Below, piece after piece: positions 1 to 5,175 of a stretch of DNA of 5,474 bases. The DNA lies in assembly GCA_012270695.1 (NCBI GenBank), contig JAAXHV010000106.1, positions 1 through 5,474 on the forward strand. Reading direction: 5' to 3'. This DNA comes from Gammaproteobacteria bacterium. GTDB lineage: Bacteria; Pseudomonadota; Gammaproteobacteria; Eutrophobiales; Eutrophobiaceae. The notes below the pieces were generated by a model, which was given only the letters and a program-made list of their open reading frames with translations, was not told the DNA's origin and ran no database searches. Numbering within the stretch: the stretch's first letter is position 1; each line of letters begins with the position of its first letter. Position numbers and translations under genes: made by a program.

Positions 1-737
1 CTGATCACCGGCAGCAGTCCGGGCAGCGTGACGTACAGGATACGCTGCCAGCGCGACGCGCCGTCCACGATCGCGGCTTCATACAGTTCCGGTGGAATGC
101 CTGTCAGTGCTGCCAGGTAGATGATGGAACCCCAGCCAACGCCCTGCCACACGACAGAACCGACGTACAGGGGCCGAAACCACGCCGACGAGCCGAGGAT
201 GCGCCACTTATCGCCGGTCAAGGCAACCGCCATCTGGTTGACGATGCCGTCGGAGCTGAAAAAGTCATACATCAGACCGACGATCACCACCACAGCGACG
301 AAATGCGGCAGGTAGCTGATCGACTGGGTCACGCGCTTAAAGAGGCCGTGCTGCTGTTTGACCTCGTTGAGCAGCACCGCGAAAACGATCGGCAGCGGAT
401 AGGAGATCACCAGCGTCCAGAAGCCGAGCACGACCGTGTTTTTTACCACGCGGAAAAAGAAGGGGTCCTCGAAGAACTTGAGGAAATTCTCCAGCCCCAC
501 CCATTCGCTGCCCCTGACCCCGGCTACGATGTTGTAGTCTTTGAAGGCGATCTGCAGGCCATACAGGGGATAGAAGCGAAAGAGGAAAAAACCGACCAGC
601 ACAGGCAGGATCATCACATAGAGCTGCCAGTTATTGCGGATATCCCTTTCCAGCCGCCCGCGCCAGTCGTGCAGGCGTGAGCGGGGATCGGGCATCTCCG
701 GAACCAGCGCAGCGCCTGTTGTCACATCTTCTCCCAT
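1..737 (-). CDS. LplB-type sugar ABC transporter permease (N-terminal 245 residues; runs off the left edge)
   Basis: Inner-membrane permease subunit of a CUT1-type carbohydrate ABC importer. It would form the membrane channel with a second permease and be powered by an ATPase. Translating the minus strand from ATG 737-735 gives an uninterrupted frame to the edge. The N-terminus is soluble and charged (residues 1-37). Hydrophobic segments follow at about 38-60, 99-124, 139-160 and 188-211. The cytoplasmic EAA loop that docks the ATPase starts at 219 (YEAAIVDGASRW, then LPGLLP). The stretch SYLPHFVAVVVIVGLM near 141 is typical of the LplB/polysaccharide-permease branch rather than MalF proper. 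Family members are about 300-320 residues, so roughly 60-75 residues are missing. The start is fixed by an AAGGTG ribosome binding site five bases upstream. The gene has its own promoter and candidate operator. The second permease and binding protein are probably further left, which is an inference. The substrate cannot be read from the sequence. Confidence 0.9.
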   Translation of the reverse strand, partial: MGEDVTTGAALVPEMPDPRSRLHDWRGRLERDIRNNWQLYVMILPVLVGFFLFRFYPLYGLQIAFKDYNIVAGVRGSEWVGLENFLKFFEDPFFFRVVKNTVVLGFWTLVISYPLPIVFAVLLNEVKQQHGLFKRVTQSISYLPHFVAVVVIVGLMYDFFSSDGIVNQMAVALTGDKWRILGSSAWFRPLYVGSVVWQGVGWGSIIYLAALTGIPPELYEAAIVDGASRWQRILYVTLPGLLPVI

Positions 738-742
738 GGTTA

Positions 743-748
743 CACCTT
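743..748 (-). promoter_or_regulatory. Ribosome binding site of the LplB-type permease
   Basis: AAGGTG on the minus strand, separated by five bases from the ATG at 737. It decides the start codon, because no other in-frame ATG or GTG nearby has such a site. Confidence 0.6.
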
Positions 749-902
749 GAAACTGCTAGTGAGAATATGACTCTTGATATGCGCCTGCAGAGCTGTTGAG
801 GGGTTGGCCTCAGGCAGGGCTTGATAACTGACTGGTTGCCGCGCTTACGGTCTCTTAGGTATGAACTGTGAGGAAAAAATGATGCTGCGGATTCGAATAC
901 AA

Positions 903-915
903 GATGTCAGACATC
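903..915. promoter_or_regulatory. Candidate repressor operator for the permease promoter (GATGTC-A-GACATC)
   Basis: A perfect 6+1+6 inverted repeat, GATGTCAGACATC. It sits about 8 to 20 bases downstream of the transcription start predicted from the 930-958 promoter, where a bound repressor would block initiation or early elongation. The odd-length TGTCAGACA core resembles GntR-type operators more than the even, CG-centred LacI type, but this is pattern resemblance only. No regulator gene is visible in the window. Confidence 0.45.
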
Positions 916-929
916 GCATACCCGTGCGC

Positions 930-958
930 AGTCTACTGGATCACCGATTCACTGTCAA
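930..958 (-). promoter_or_regulatory. Sigma-70-type promoter of the LplB-type permease
   Basis: On the minus strand TTGACA (958-953, consensus -35) is followed by a 17-base spacer and TAGACT (935-930, four of six matches to TATAAT). An AT-rich block lies directly upstream. The predicted start is near 923, giving a leader of about 185 bases before the ATG at 737. Its place between two genes of the same strand suggests that the permease operon is transcribed independently of the dehydrogenase. Confidence 0.65.
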
Positions 959-1072
959 GCAAATAAAATTTCCGGGTTGAATCCCCAGGTGGGGCACGCT
1001 TCTGACCACCTCTGGAAGTTACACCGGGTCCCGCGGCCGCCTGCGAAAAGCCGAAGACAAGCTGAGTTTCCG

Positions 1073-2131
1073 TCAGGCAACCGGATTCAATTTCCCTTCA
1101 TAGAGAAGAGCGTCTCGTTTTGTCGCCCGGAACCTGGGCGTTTCGCCGTTCAATACGGCGATGGCATCCTTGCAGGCATCGGTGAGACAGCGGCGATGGC
1201 AGAACTCTGTGCCGCCGGCGATATGGGGTGTCGCCAGCACGTTCGGATGGCGCCGAAACCAGGCATTCTCGGGCGGGGGTTCAGGGGCAAACACGTCGAC
1301 GGCGGCCGCTATCTCGCCGGCCTCGATCCCTTCCCACAATGCCTGCTGTTCGACCACCGCCATGCGCGTCACCAGGACAAACAGGGCTCCCTTGGGCAGG
1401 GCATAGATCACATCGCGGTTGATGACTTCCAGCGTTGTCGGTATCGGCGGCAGACCGACGACGAAGATTTCGGATTGCTGCGCCAGTTCAACGAGAGAAT
1501 TGGCCCGCTTGACGCCGTACTGGGCAAACACGTCGTCAGAGACAAAGGGGTCATAGACCCGAACGTCGCATCTGAAGGGCGCAATCAGTTCGGCGTAACG
1601 GCGATTGATACTGCCCAGCCCCGCCAGACCCACCCGCCGGCCGGTCAGATCACCGTAGACAAAGCCCGGTCTTACCCATGAGTCGAAGGGGTGTGTCTGC
1701 CAGCCCCCTTCCCGCACCAGATACATCGATGCCGGGATATCGCGGACCAGATTCAGCGTCATCGCCAGCGCAAACTCTGCGACCGACGGCGTCATGCTGC
1801 GTGATGTATCGATAAGCGTGATGCCGCACGAATCCAAGAGGTCGAAATCGACCCAGCCGGCGAAGCGGTTGTCGAAGGTACCGGCGAATACCTTGAGATT
1901 TTGCGCCTGACGCCAGTGCTCGGGTTGCATCGCCGGTCGATGCCAGCAACCAATCACCGCGGCATCCACCTCCTTCAGAAGCGCAAGAAACTGCTCAAAA
2001 GCGGCCTGCTCCTGCCCTCTTCGTATCGCAACGATTTCTACTTGACCGTGTTCACGAAGCAGGGCACATCCCTCACTGTGAAAATTACTTTCAATGTGGA
2101 GATTTTCATGAAGTAACACAGCATAACGCAT
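1073..2131 (-). CDS. D-2-hydroxyacid dehydrogenase, NAD-dependent (2-hydroxyacid / glyoxylate-hydroxypyruvate reductase-like)
   Basis: Cytoplasmic oxidoreductase expected to interconvert a 2-keto acid and a D-2-hydroxy acid with NAD(H). The 352-residue product has the family's usual length. The split substrate-binding domain covers about 1-115 and 305-352, with the Rossmann domain between. Visible motifs are SVAEFALAMTLNLVR (116-130), the dinucleotide loop GLGSIN (171-176), Asp194 in RVYDPF, which suggests NAD over NADP, and the catalytic set Arg256 (VTRM), Glu284 (VFAPEP) and His303 (TPHIAGGT). Two positions are atypical. The third glycine of GxGxxG is Asn176, and the residue after the catalytic Arg is Met rather than Gly. 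The start at 2131 is chosen for a perfect AGGAGG nine bases upstream and because the fold begins at MRYAVLLHEN; the frame stays open upstream to 2272, but that part lacks family character. The substrate is unknown. A role in sugar-acid breakdown is suggested only by the neighbouring sugar transporter genes. Confidence 0.9.
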   Translation of the reverse strand: MRYAVLLHENLHIESNFHSEGCALLREHGQVEIVAIRRGQEQAAFEQFLALLKEVDAAVIGCWHRPAMQPEHWRQAQNLKVFAGTFDNRFAGWVDFDLLDSCGITLIDTSRSMTPSVAEFALAMTLNLVRDIPASMYLVREGGWQTHPFDSWVRPGFVYGDLTGRRVGLAGLGSINRRYAELIAPFRCDVRVYDPFVSDDVFAQYGVKRANSLVELAQQSEIFVVGLPPIPTTLEVINRDVIYALPKGALFVLVTRMAVVEQQALWEGIEAGEIAAAVDVFAPEPPPENAWFRRHPNVLATPHIAGGTEFCHRRCLTDACKDAIAVLNGETPRFRATKRDALLYEGKLNPVA

Positions 2132-2140
2132 CGGACATGT

Positions 2141-2146
2141 CCTCCT
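2141..2146 (-). promoter_or_regulatory. Ribosome binding site of the D-2-hydroxyacid dehydrogenase
   Basis: Perfect AGGAGG on the minus strand, nine bases from the ATG at 2131. It rules out the longer in-frame starts. An out-of-frame ATG at 2138 lies only two bases from this site, too close to be used efficiently. Confidence 0.8.
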
Positions 2147-2212
2147 GACAACAATGCGATGGCTTGCAGGCAAAAGCGAGTCCCGGCAGTGCGAAAGAGT
2201 CGAGGCCGCCAT

Positions 2213-2226
2213 GTGAAGTGTGAAGT
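2213..2226. repeat. Tandem heptamer (GTGAAGT x2) in the dehydrogenase leader
   Basis: GTGAAGT occurs twice head to tail. On the minus-strand transcript it falls about 10 to 25 bases after the predicted start. It could be a direct-repeat regulator site or simple slippage; nothing else supports a function. Confidence 0.35.
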
Positions 2227-2243
2227 GGATACACAGCGGGCGC

Positions 2244-2272
2244 ATTGTACAGGTGCGCGTTGCCCGTGTCAA
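2244..2272 (-). promoter_or_regulatory. Strong sigma-70-type promoter of the dehydrogenase
   Basis: On the minus strand TTGACA (2272-2267) is followed by a 17-base spacer and TACAAT (2249-2244, five of six consensus bases). The predicted start is near 2237, giving a leader of about 105 bases. It is the best match to consensus in the window and directly faces the dehydrogenase start. Confidence 0.75.
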
Positions 2273-2349
2273 TCAGATCCGGACAGTTCGTTGGTTCTGC
2301 CCCATGGCGCGACGGCCCCAATCGGTCAAGCCGGGTCCATTTATCCCGT

Positions 2350-2378
2350 TTGACAGCCCCTAGTGGCAGGGCTAAACT
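2350..2378 (+). promoter_or_regulatory. Plus-strand sigma-70-type promoter in the divergent region
   Basis: TTGACA (2350-2355), a 17-base spacer, then TAAACT (2373-2378, four of six consensus). The predicted start is near 2385. No intact gene start follows within 200 bases; the first recognisable coding sequence is the truncated permease at 2587, then the hydrolase at 3172. It may once have driven a complete sugar transporter operon and may now transcribe the remnant and the hydrolase. Confidence 0.6.
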
Positions 2379-2381
2379 GTC
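2352..2381. repeat. Nested inverted repeats overlapping the plus-strand promoter (candidate operator)
   Basis: Outer arms GACAG (2352-2356) and CTGTC (2377-2381) enclose inner arms AGCCC (2355-2359) and GGGCT (2369-2373). They span from the -35 box through the -10 box. A 10-bp palindrome, GTCGCGCGAC (2379-2388), follows at the predicted start. Such symmetry over a promoter often marks a repressor site, but the arms are short and slightly off centre. Confidence 0.4.
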
Positions 2382-2586
2382 GCGCGACGCGGTCATTCTT
2401 CTGTGTGCGTTTTCAGCCCTCTTACATTCGTGGCGACTAGAAGGCTGATACCATGCCTCCATCCGGCAAGTAGTCCCCCTACATGTAAAACCGTTTTCCG
2501 CCCATATTTCACATTCTGTATCGTCGTAGGAAGTCACGAATCTCGCTACAAGTGTCTGCGGCAAGACCCTGACTTCTGATCGATCG

Positions 2587-3069
2587 TCCTCACTGCTCTA
2601 TGTCATCCCGCTGTTCATTATGTGGCGCAATCTGGGGCTGCTGGACACGCGCGCAGGTCTGATCATCATGTACATTGCTTTCAATTCGCCGTTCGCCATC
2701 TTCCTGCTGCGCTCCTTCCTCATGAGCCTGTCGCGGGATTTTGAGGACGCGGCCCGCGTGGACGGCGCGAATGAATGGCAGGTGATGACGCGGGTGGTGA
2801 TCCCGATCATGTGGCCGGCTTTTCTGACCGTGGGTCTGGTGGTTGGGTTGGGCGTGTGGAGTGAGTTCCAGGCTGCGCTCATCTTTCTGCAGCGGGATGA
2901 GCTCATACCGGTGACGACAAGCTACTACAACTTCACACAGCGTTTCGGCCGCGACTGGTCGCTCACCAGCGCCGGCGCCGTGATGATGATCGCGCCGGTG
3001 CTTGTGCTGTTCCTGGCTTTGCAGCGTCAGTTCGTGACGGGCTTGACCCAGGGCGGCATCAAGCTGTAG
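2587..3069 (+). pseudogene. 5'-truncated MalG-type sugar ABC transporter permease
   Basis: C-terminal half of a CUT1 inner-membrane permease. About 160 residues are recognisable, against 270-300 for the family. Similarity begins at SLLYVIPLFIMWRNLGLL. A hydrophobic segment follows, then the EAA loop EDAARVDGANEWQV (residues 53-66 of the fragment), which contacts the ATPase. Two more hydrophobic segments come next, and the typical MalG ending GLTQGGIKL. The missing N-terminal half normally holds the first two or three membrane spans. No ribosome binding site precedes the first internal ATG (2620), and no partner permease, binding protein or N-terminal half is found upstream in any frame. I infer a deletion whose junction lies near 2580. 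A misassembly would look the same. Base composition is GC-rich, like the transporter genes elsewhere in the window. It could still be translated from ATG 2620 as a 149-residue protein, but that should not make a working channel. Confidence 0.8.
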
Positions 3070-3071
3070 CC

Positions 3072-3084
3072 GTAACCCGGTTAC
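3072..3084. repeat. Palindrome GTAACC-C-GGTTAC after the permease remnant
   Basis: A perfect 6+1+6 inverted repeat three bases after the permease stop codon. As RNA it would form only a five-pair stem with a CCG loop, and no T-run follows, so it is a poor terminator. It could be an operator ahead of the hydrolase gene; function is unknown. Confidence 0.35.
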
Positions 3085-3171
3085 CGAGCGAGTAGAATTT
3101 ACCGATGGTCATATCTCGGATTTACGCGATCCGCCGGCTTAGGCACGCTCTAATTGGGAAGAAAATTCAAA

Positions 3172-4731
3172 ATGAAAAATTCAGATTGTGTTTACGGCAT
3201 TTCCACGTCCAATGCAGCCATAGACTGGCCTACTGAAGATTGGCAGACCTCAACTCCAGAAAATCTAGGAATGGATTCCGAAAGCCTGGTGGAATTACTA
3301 AGTTTTTACCGGGAATACAGAATCAACATTCATAGCATGTTGATCATTCGAAACGGCCATTTCGCACTAGATGCTTACTTTTATCCAGTCACCCCGGGTG
3401 GGACTGTACATGATGTGGCTTCTGTTACTAAGAGTATTACATCGGTTCTAATCGGTATCGCTATTGATCAGGGTTTTATTGAAAGTGTCGAACAGCCCCT
3501 GTTATCTTATTTCCCAGAACATACCATTGCCAATCTTGATGCGAGTAAAGAAAAGATAACCATAGAAAACCTGCTCACCATGACTTCCGGTTTTAGTTGT
3601 GGATATCAGCCAGGAGAAAAAGAACATAATGAGATGTTCACAAGTGAAGATTGGGTGCAGTTTGTGTTAGATCTGCCCATGGCCAGGGGACCGGGCCAAG
3701 AGTATGCCTATTGCAGTGGAAATTCACATTTGCTTTCGGCGATCCTGACAGAGGCAACAGGAATGAGCATGCTCGATTTTGCGCAGAAACACCTTTTTAC
3801 TCCGCTTGGCATCAATGAGGTGATCTGGCCTGCAGACCCCCAGGGAATAACCAGAGGTTGGGGGGATCTTCATCTGCATCCTCGTGATCTGGCTAAGATA
3901 GGGTTCCTTTACCTGAACAATGGACTCTGGGAGGGGAAACAGTTAGTGAATGCAGCATGGGTAGAAAAATCAACACAAACCCAAGTTGATCGTGCGAAAA
4001 AGACGAATACCTTCATCCGTCCAGGTCGCGATTATGGATATGCCTGGCACCTCGTTTCAGAAGGGCCTTTTTCTGGAATGTACTATGCTGCCGGTCGTGG
4101 TGGGCAATCGCTTACTGTTTTACCAGACGCAAATATCGTAACGGTTATCACTGGCGGAGAGAATGTGTTGTTGGAATATGATGGAGCAAAAATTGGTGAA
4201 TTTATATTGTCGATATCAGATCAGGCATTACCGAAAAATCCAGAAGGTAATGAGAATCTTCAGCAGAAGACAGAGGCGGTCACAGCCGCGCCGTCTCCCG
4301 AACAAATATATTTGCCAGAAATAGCGCAAATCATATCAGGGGAGATATTTATTCTTGAAGAAAATTTTCTTAACTTCAAGGCGATCTCTTTGCGTTTCAA
4401 TGGTCAAGAAGAAGCAGAAGTCAGGTTTTCCATGATTGATCCCACATCCGGAAAATTCAACCAACTTGTGGCACCAATACTCACACAACTTGTGGTACCA
4501 ATGAGGTTGGATGGTATCTACACCATCGTTCCTGGACGATTTGGGCTGTCTACGGGAATAAAAGGAAACTGGGATACAAATGGTGACTTACTTTTAACCA
4601 TAGATGAGATGGCCGATATCAACGTATTCGAACTCAGAATGTCATTTGAAGCGGATAGAGTAACGATTGTGCTGAATGAGAAGACAGGACTCATCGTTAA
4701 TGAGACATTTGAGGGCGTACGTCAGAATTAA
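3172..4731 (+). CDS. Beta-lactamase-family (S12/CubicO) serine hydrolase with an extra C-terminal domain
   Basis: A 519-residue serine hydrolase of the class C beta-lactamase / penicillin-binding-protein fold, a group that includes esterases, peptidases and 6-aminohexanoate-dimer hydrolases. The catalytic domain covers about 20-350. It shows SVTK (84-87, nucleophile Ser84 and base Lys87), the second motif YCSGN (180-184, with Ser in place of the usual Asn of Y-x-N) and a G-R-G-G-Q loop (308-312) in the third-motif position. Residues 375-519 form a beta-rich extension rich in hydrophobic/polar alternation, whose role I cannot name. No signal peptide is visible, so it is probably cytoplasmic, which argues against a periplasmic antibiotic-resistance role. 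ATG 3172 is chosen over TTG 3154; a weak GGGAAG lies about ten bases upstream. Base and codon use are much more AT-rich than the flanking permease genes (42% against 63% GC in one 60-base sample of each), consistent with transfer. The substrate is unknown. Confidence 0.88.
   Translation: MKNSDCVYGISTSNAAIDWPTEDWQTSTPENLGMDSESLVELLSFYREYRINIHSMLIIRNGHFALDAYFYPVTPGGTVHDVASVTKSITSVLIGIAIDQGFIESVEQPLLSYFPEHTIANLDASKEKITIENLLTMTSGFSCGYQPGEKEHNEMFTSEDWVQFVLDLPMARGPGQEYAYCSGNSHLLSAILTEATGMSMLDFAQKHLFTPLGINEVIWPADPQGITRGWGDLHLHPRDLAKIGFLYLNNGLWEGKQLVNAAWVEKSTQTQVDRAKKTNTFIRPGRDYGYAWHLVSEGPFSGMYYAAGRGGQSLTVLPDANIVTVITGGENVLLEYDGAKIGEFILSISDQALPKNPEGNENLQQKTEAVTAAPSPEQIYLPEIAQIISGEIFILEENFLNFKAISLRFNGQEEAEVRFSMIDPTSGKFNQLVAPILTQLVVPMRLDGIYTIVPGRFGLSTGIKGNWDTNGDLLLTIDEMADINVFELRMSFEADRVTIVLNEKTGLIVNETFEGVRQN
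4462..4502 (+). repeat. In-frame short duplication inside the hydrolase gene
   Basis: A 17-base word beginning CAACTTGTGG occurs at 4462-4478 and again at 4486-4502 with one mismatch (C/T at the eleventh base). The 24-base offset is exactly eight codons, so the protein repeats QLVAP as QLVVP (residues 431-435 and 439-443). It looks like a small tandem duplication in the C-terminal domain. Confidence 0.7.
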
Positions 4732-4761
4732 ACTGTGATTGCCCATATTGCAGGCTGTCTG

Positions 4762-4775
4762 AAAACGCGGTTTTT
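4762..4775 (+). terminator. Weak hairpin with T-run after the hydrolase gene
   Basis: AAAAC (4762-4766), loop GCG, GTTTT (4770-4774) and one more T, about 30 bases after the hydrolase stop codon. The stem is short and mostly A-T, so it is at best a weak intrinsic terminator. Confidence 0.25.
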
Positions 4776-4823
4776 GGGCCGATTTCTTTCTGCGACGGTA
4801 TATGAGGGATAGATTTATCGTGC

Positions 4824-4852
4824 TTGACTCCCTGTCTTTACTATGTTAAGGT
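4824..4852 (+). promoter_or_regulatory. Candidate promoter ahead of the small ORF and the lipoprotein gene
   Basis: TTGACT (4824-4829, five of six), a 17-base spacer, then TAAGGT (4847-4852, three of six, keeping TA...T). The predicted start is near 4859. The following AT-rich bases offer alternative -10 boxes. It could drive the binding-protein gene at 5176 through a leader of about 315 bases that includes the nested inverted repeat at 5036-5082. Confidence 0.45.
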
Positions 4853-4868
4853 ATATGCTATATTAGAA

Positions 4869-5042
4869 ATGGACCGTAAGGATGACTGGCCGAGACAGCG
4901 GCACCTGATCAGGAATCAGCCAGCAGTGGTGGCGCGAATGCTGGACGGCCAGATGACGATGATCATGAGTGCGATCCGGATGTTCATCGAGCGGTTTGGC
5001 TGTTTCTGCCCGCAGTGGGATTCCTCGCAGGGTTCAACGTAA
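4869..5042 (+). CDS. Hypothetical 57-residue ORF, possibly a gene remnant or leader ORF
   Basis: I do not recognise this product. It begins MDRKDDWPRQRHLIRNQP, continues with a methionine-rich amphipathic stretch (VVARMLDGQMTMIMSAIRMF) and ends with a cysteine pair in FGCFCP. About three quarters of codons end in G or C, which suits a real or formerly real gene of the GC-rich background and differs from the hydrolase gene just upstream. Against it, there is no ribosome binding site, and the ATG lies only about ten bases from the predicted transcription start. The frame also extends to a TTG at 4824, but that lies in the -35 box. Its stop codon sits inside the left arm of the inverted repeat at 5036-5082. 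It could be the C-terminal scrap of a lost gene, a leaderless small protein or chance. Confidence 0.3.
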   Translation: MDRKDDWPRQRHLIRNQPAVVARMLDGQMTMIMSAIRMFIERFGCFCPQWDSSQGST

Positions 5043-5082
5043 GTGGGAGGCCGGCTCGGCCTTAAGGTTCCGCCCTTACGTT
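5036..5082. repeat. Nested inverted repeat (two-tier hairpin) upstream of the binding-protein gene
   Basis: Outer arms AACGTAAG (5036-5043) and CTTACGTT (5075-5082) match perfectly over eight bases. Inside them AGGCCG (5048-5053), loop GCT and CGGCCT (5057-5062) form a six-base-pair GC stem. No T-run follows on the plus strand, and the minus-strand exit (into CGTTGAACC) lacks one too, so a standard intrinsic terminator is unlikely. It could be a leader structure, a regulator site or the trace of a small palindromic element. Confidence 0.6.
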
Positions 5083-5162
5083 AATCATATCGTACCGCTT
5101 TCGGTCCTCATTGACCCTCTCACGTTCAGTTACTCCGAACAATCTCAAGACATTTGCCGAAA

Positions 5163-5170
5163 GGAAGGAG
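5163..5170 (+). promoter_or_regulatory. Ribosome binding site of the lipoprotein gene
   Basis: GGAAGGAG, with AAGGAG at 5165-5170, five bases before the ATG at 5176. It confirms that start. Confidence 0.8.
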
Positions 5171-5175
5171 ACGAG

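Larger units (their letters stand above)
738..1072. other. Intergenic region between dehydrogenase and LplB-type permease
   Basis: These 335 bases hold no coding frame that I support. They contain the minus-strand promoter at 930-958, the palindrome at 903-915 and a predicted untranslated leader of about 185 bases for the permease. I found no clear intrinsic terminator after the dehydrogenase stop at 1073. The CCCC-AGGT-GGGG element at 983-994 could form only a four-base-pair stem and is not followed by a T-run on the minus strand. An AT-rich stretch at 961-971 lies just upstream of the -35 box and resembles an UP element. Confidence 0.6.
2132..2586. other. Divergent intergenic region
   Basis: This stretch separates the leftward dehydrogenase from the rightward permease remnant and contains two outward-facing promoters (minus at 2244-2272, plus at 2350-2378). 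From about 2385 to 2586 I see only short frames and no gene, tRNA or repeat. The permease frame stays open back to a TAG at 2527-2529, but residues before about 2587 do not resemble a permease. Several reading frames on both strands cross this stretch; none has family character or a ribosome binding site. Confidence 0.6.
4732..5175. other. Intergenic region between hydrolase and binding-protein gene
   Basis: These 444 bases hold a weak hairpin (4762-4775), a promoter candidate (4824-4852), a doubtful short ORF (4869-5042) and a nested inverted repeat (5036-5082). Composition changes from AT-rich to GC-rich near 4865, which may mark the right border of the foreign segment carrying the hydrolase. 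The last 90 bases contain a TTGACC at 5111-5116, but I find no matching -10 box 16 to 18 bases later. A short ACCG-CTTT-CGGT hairpin lies at 5094-5105. Confidence 0.55.

Noticed and set aside
303..680. 125-residue plus-strand frame opposite the LplB-type permease
   Set aside because: Antisense shadow; the minus strand gives a clear membrane permease through the whole stretch.
977..1681. 234-residue plus-strand frame opposite the dehydrogenase, plus shorter ones nearby
   Set aside because: Shadow of the GC-rich dehydrogenase gene on the other strand; no recognisable motif or start signal.
2106..2138. Ten-residue upstream ORF overlapping the dehydrogenase start
   Set aside because: Its ATG is only two bases from the AGGAGG site, too near for initiation; it is a by-product of the ACATGTCC sequence between site and start.
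2132..2272. N-terminal extension of the dehydrogenase to an ATG at 2272
   Set aside because: The added 47 residues lack any hydroxyacid-dehydrogenase features and would start inside the -35 box. The ATG at 2131 has a perfect ribosome binding site.
2106..2564. 152-residue minus-strand frame covering the divergent region
   Set aside because: Its sequence has no family character, is rich in Cys, Arg and Ser in the manner of non-coding frames, overlaps two promoters and ends across the dehydrogenase start in another frame.
3154..3171. TTG at 3154 as start of the hydrolase
   Set aside because: No ribosome binding site at a suitable distance and six extra residues without family support. The ATG at 3172 has a weak purine-rich site upstream.
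2407..4768. Inverted 10-base match (GCGTTTTCAG at 2407-2416, CTGAAAACGC at 4759-4768) flanking the permease remnant and hydrolase, considered as mobile-element ends
   Set aside because: About a dozen such 10-base inverted matches are expected by chance in a window of this size. No transposase or target-site duplication is visible.
4751..4775. GGCTGTCTGAAAACGCGG as a possible insertion-sequence end
   Set aside because: It looks generically like some terminal repeats, but there is no matching partner end, transposase fragment or duplication, and I cannot search for it.
5111..5139. TTGACC as the -35 box of a lipoprotein promoter
   Set aside because: No acceptable -10 box lies 16 to 18 bases downstream; the closest TACTCC is only 14 bases away and a poor match.
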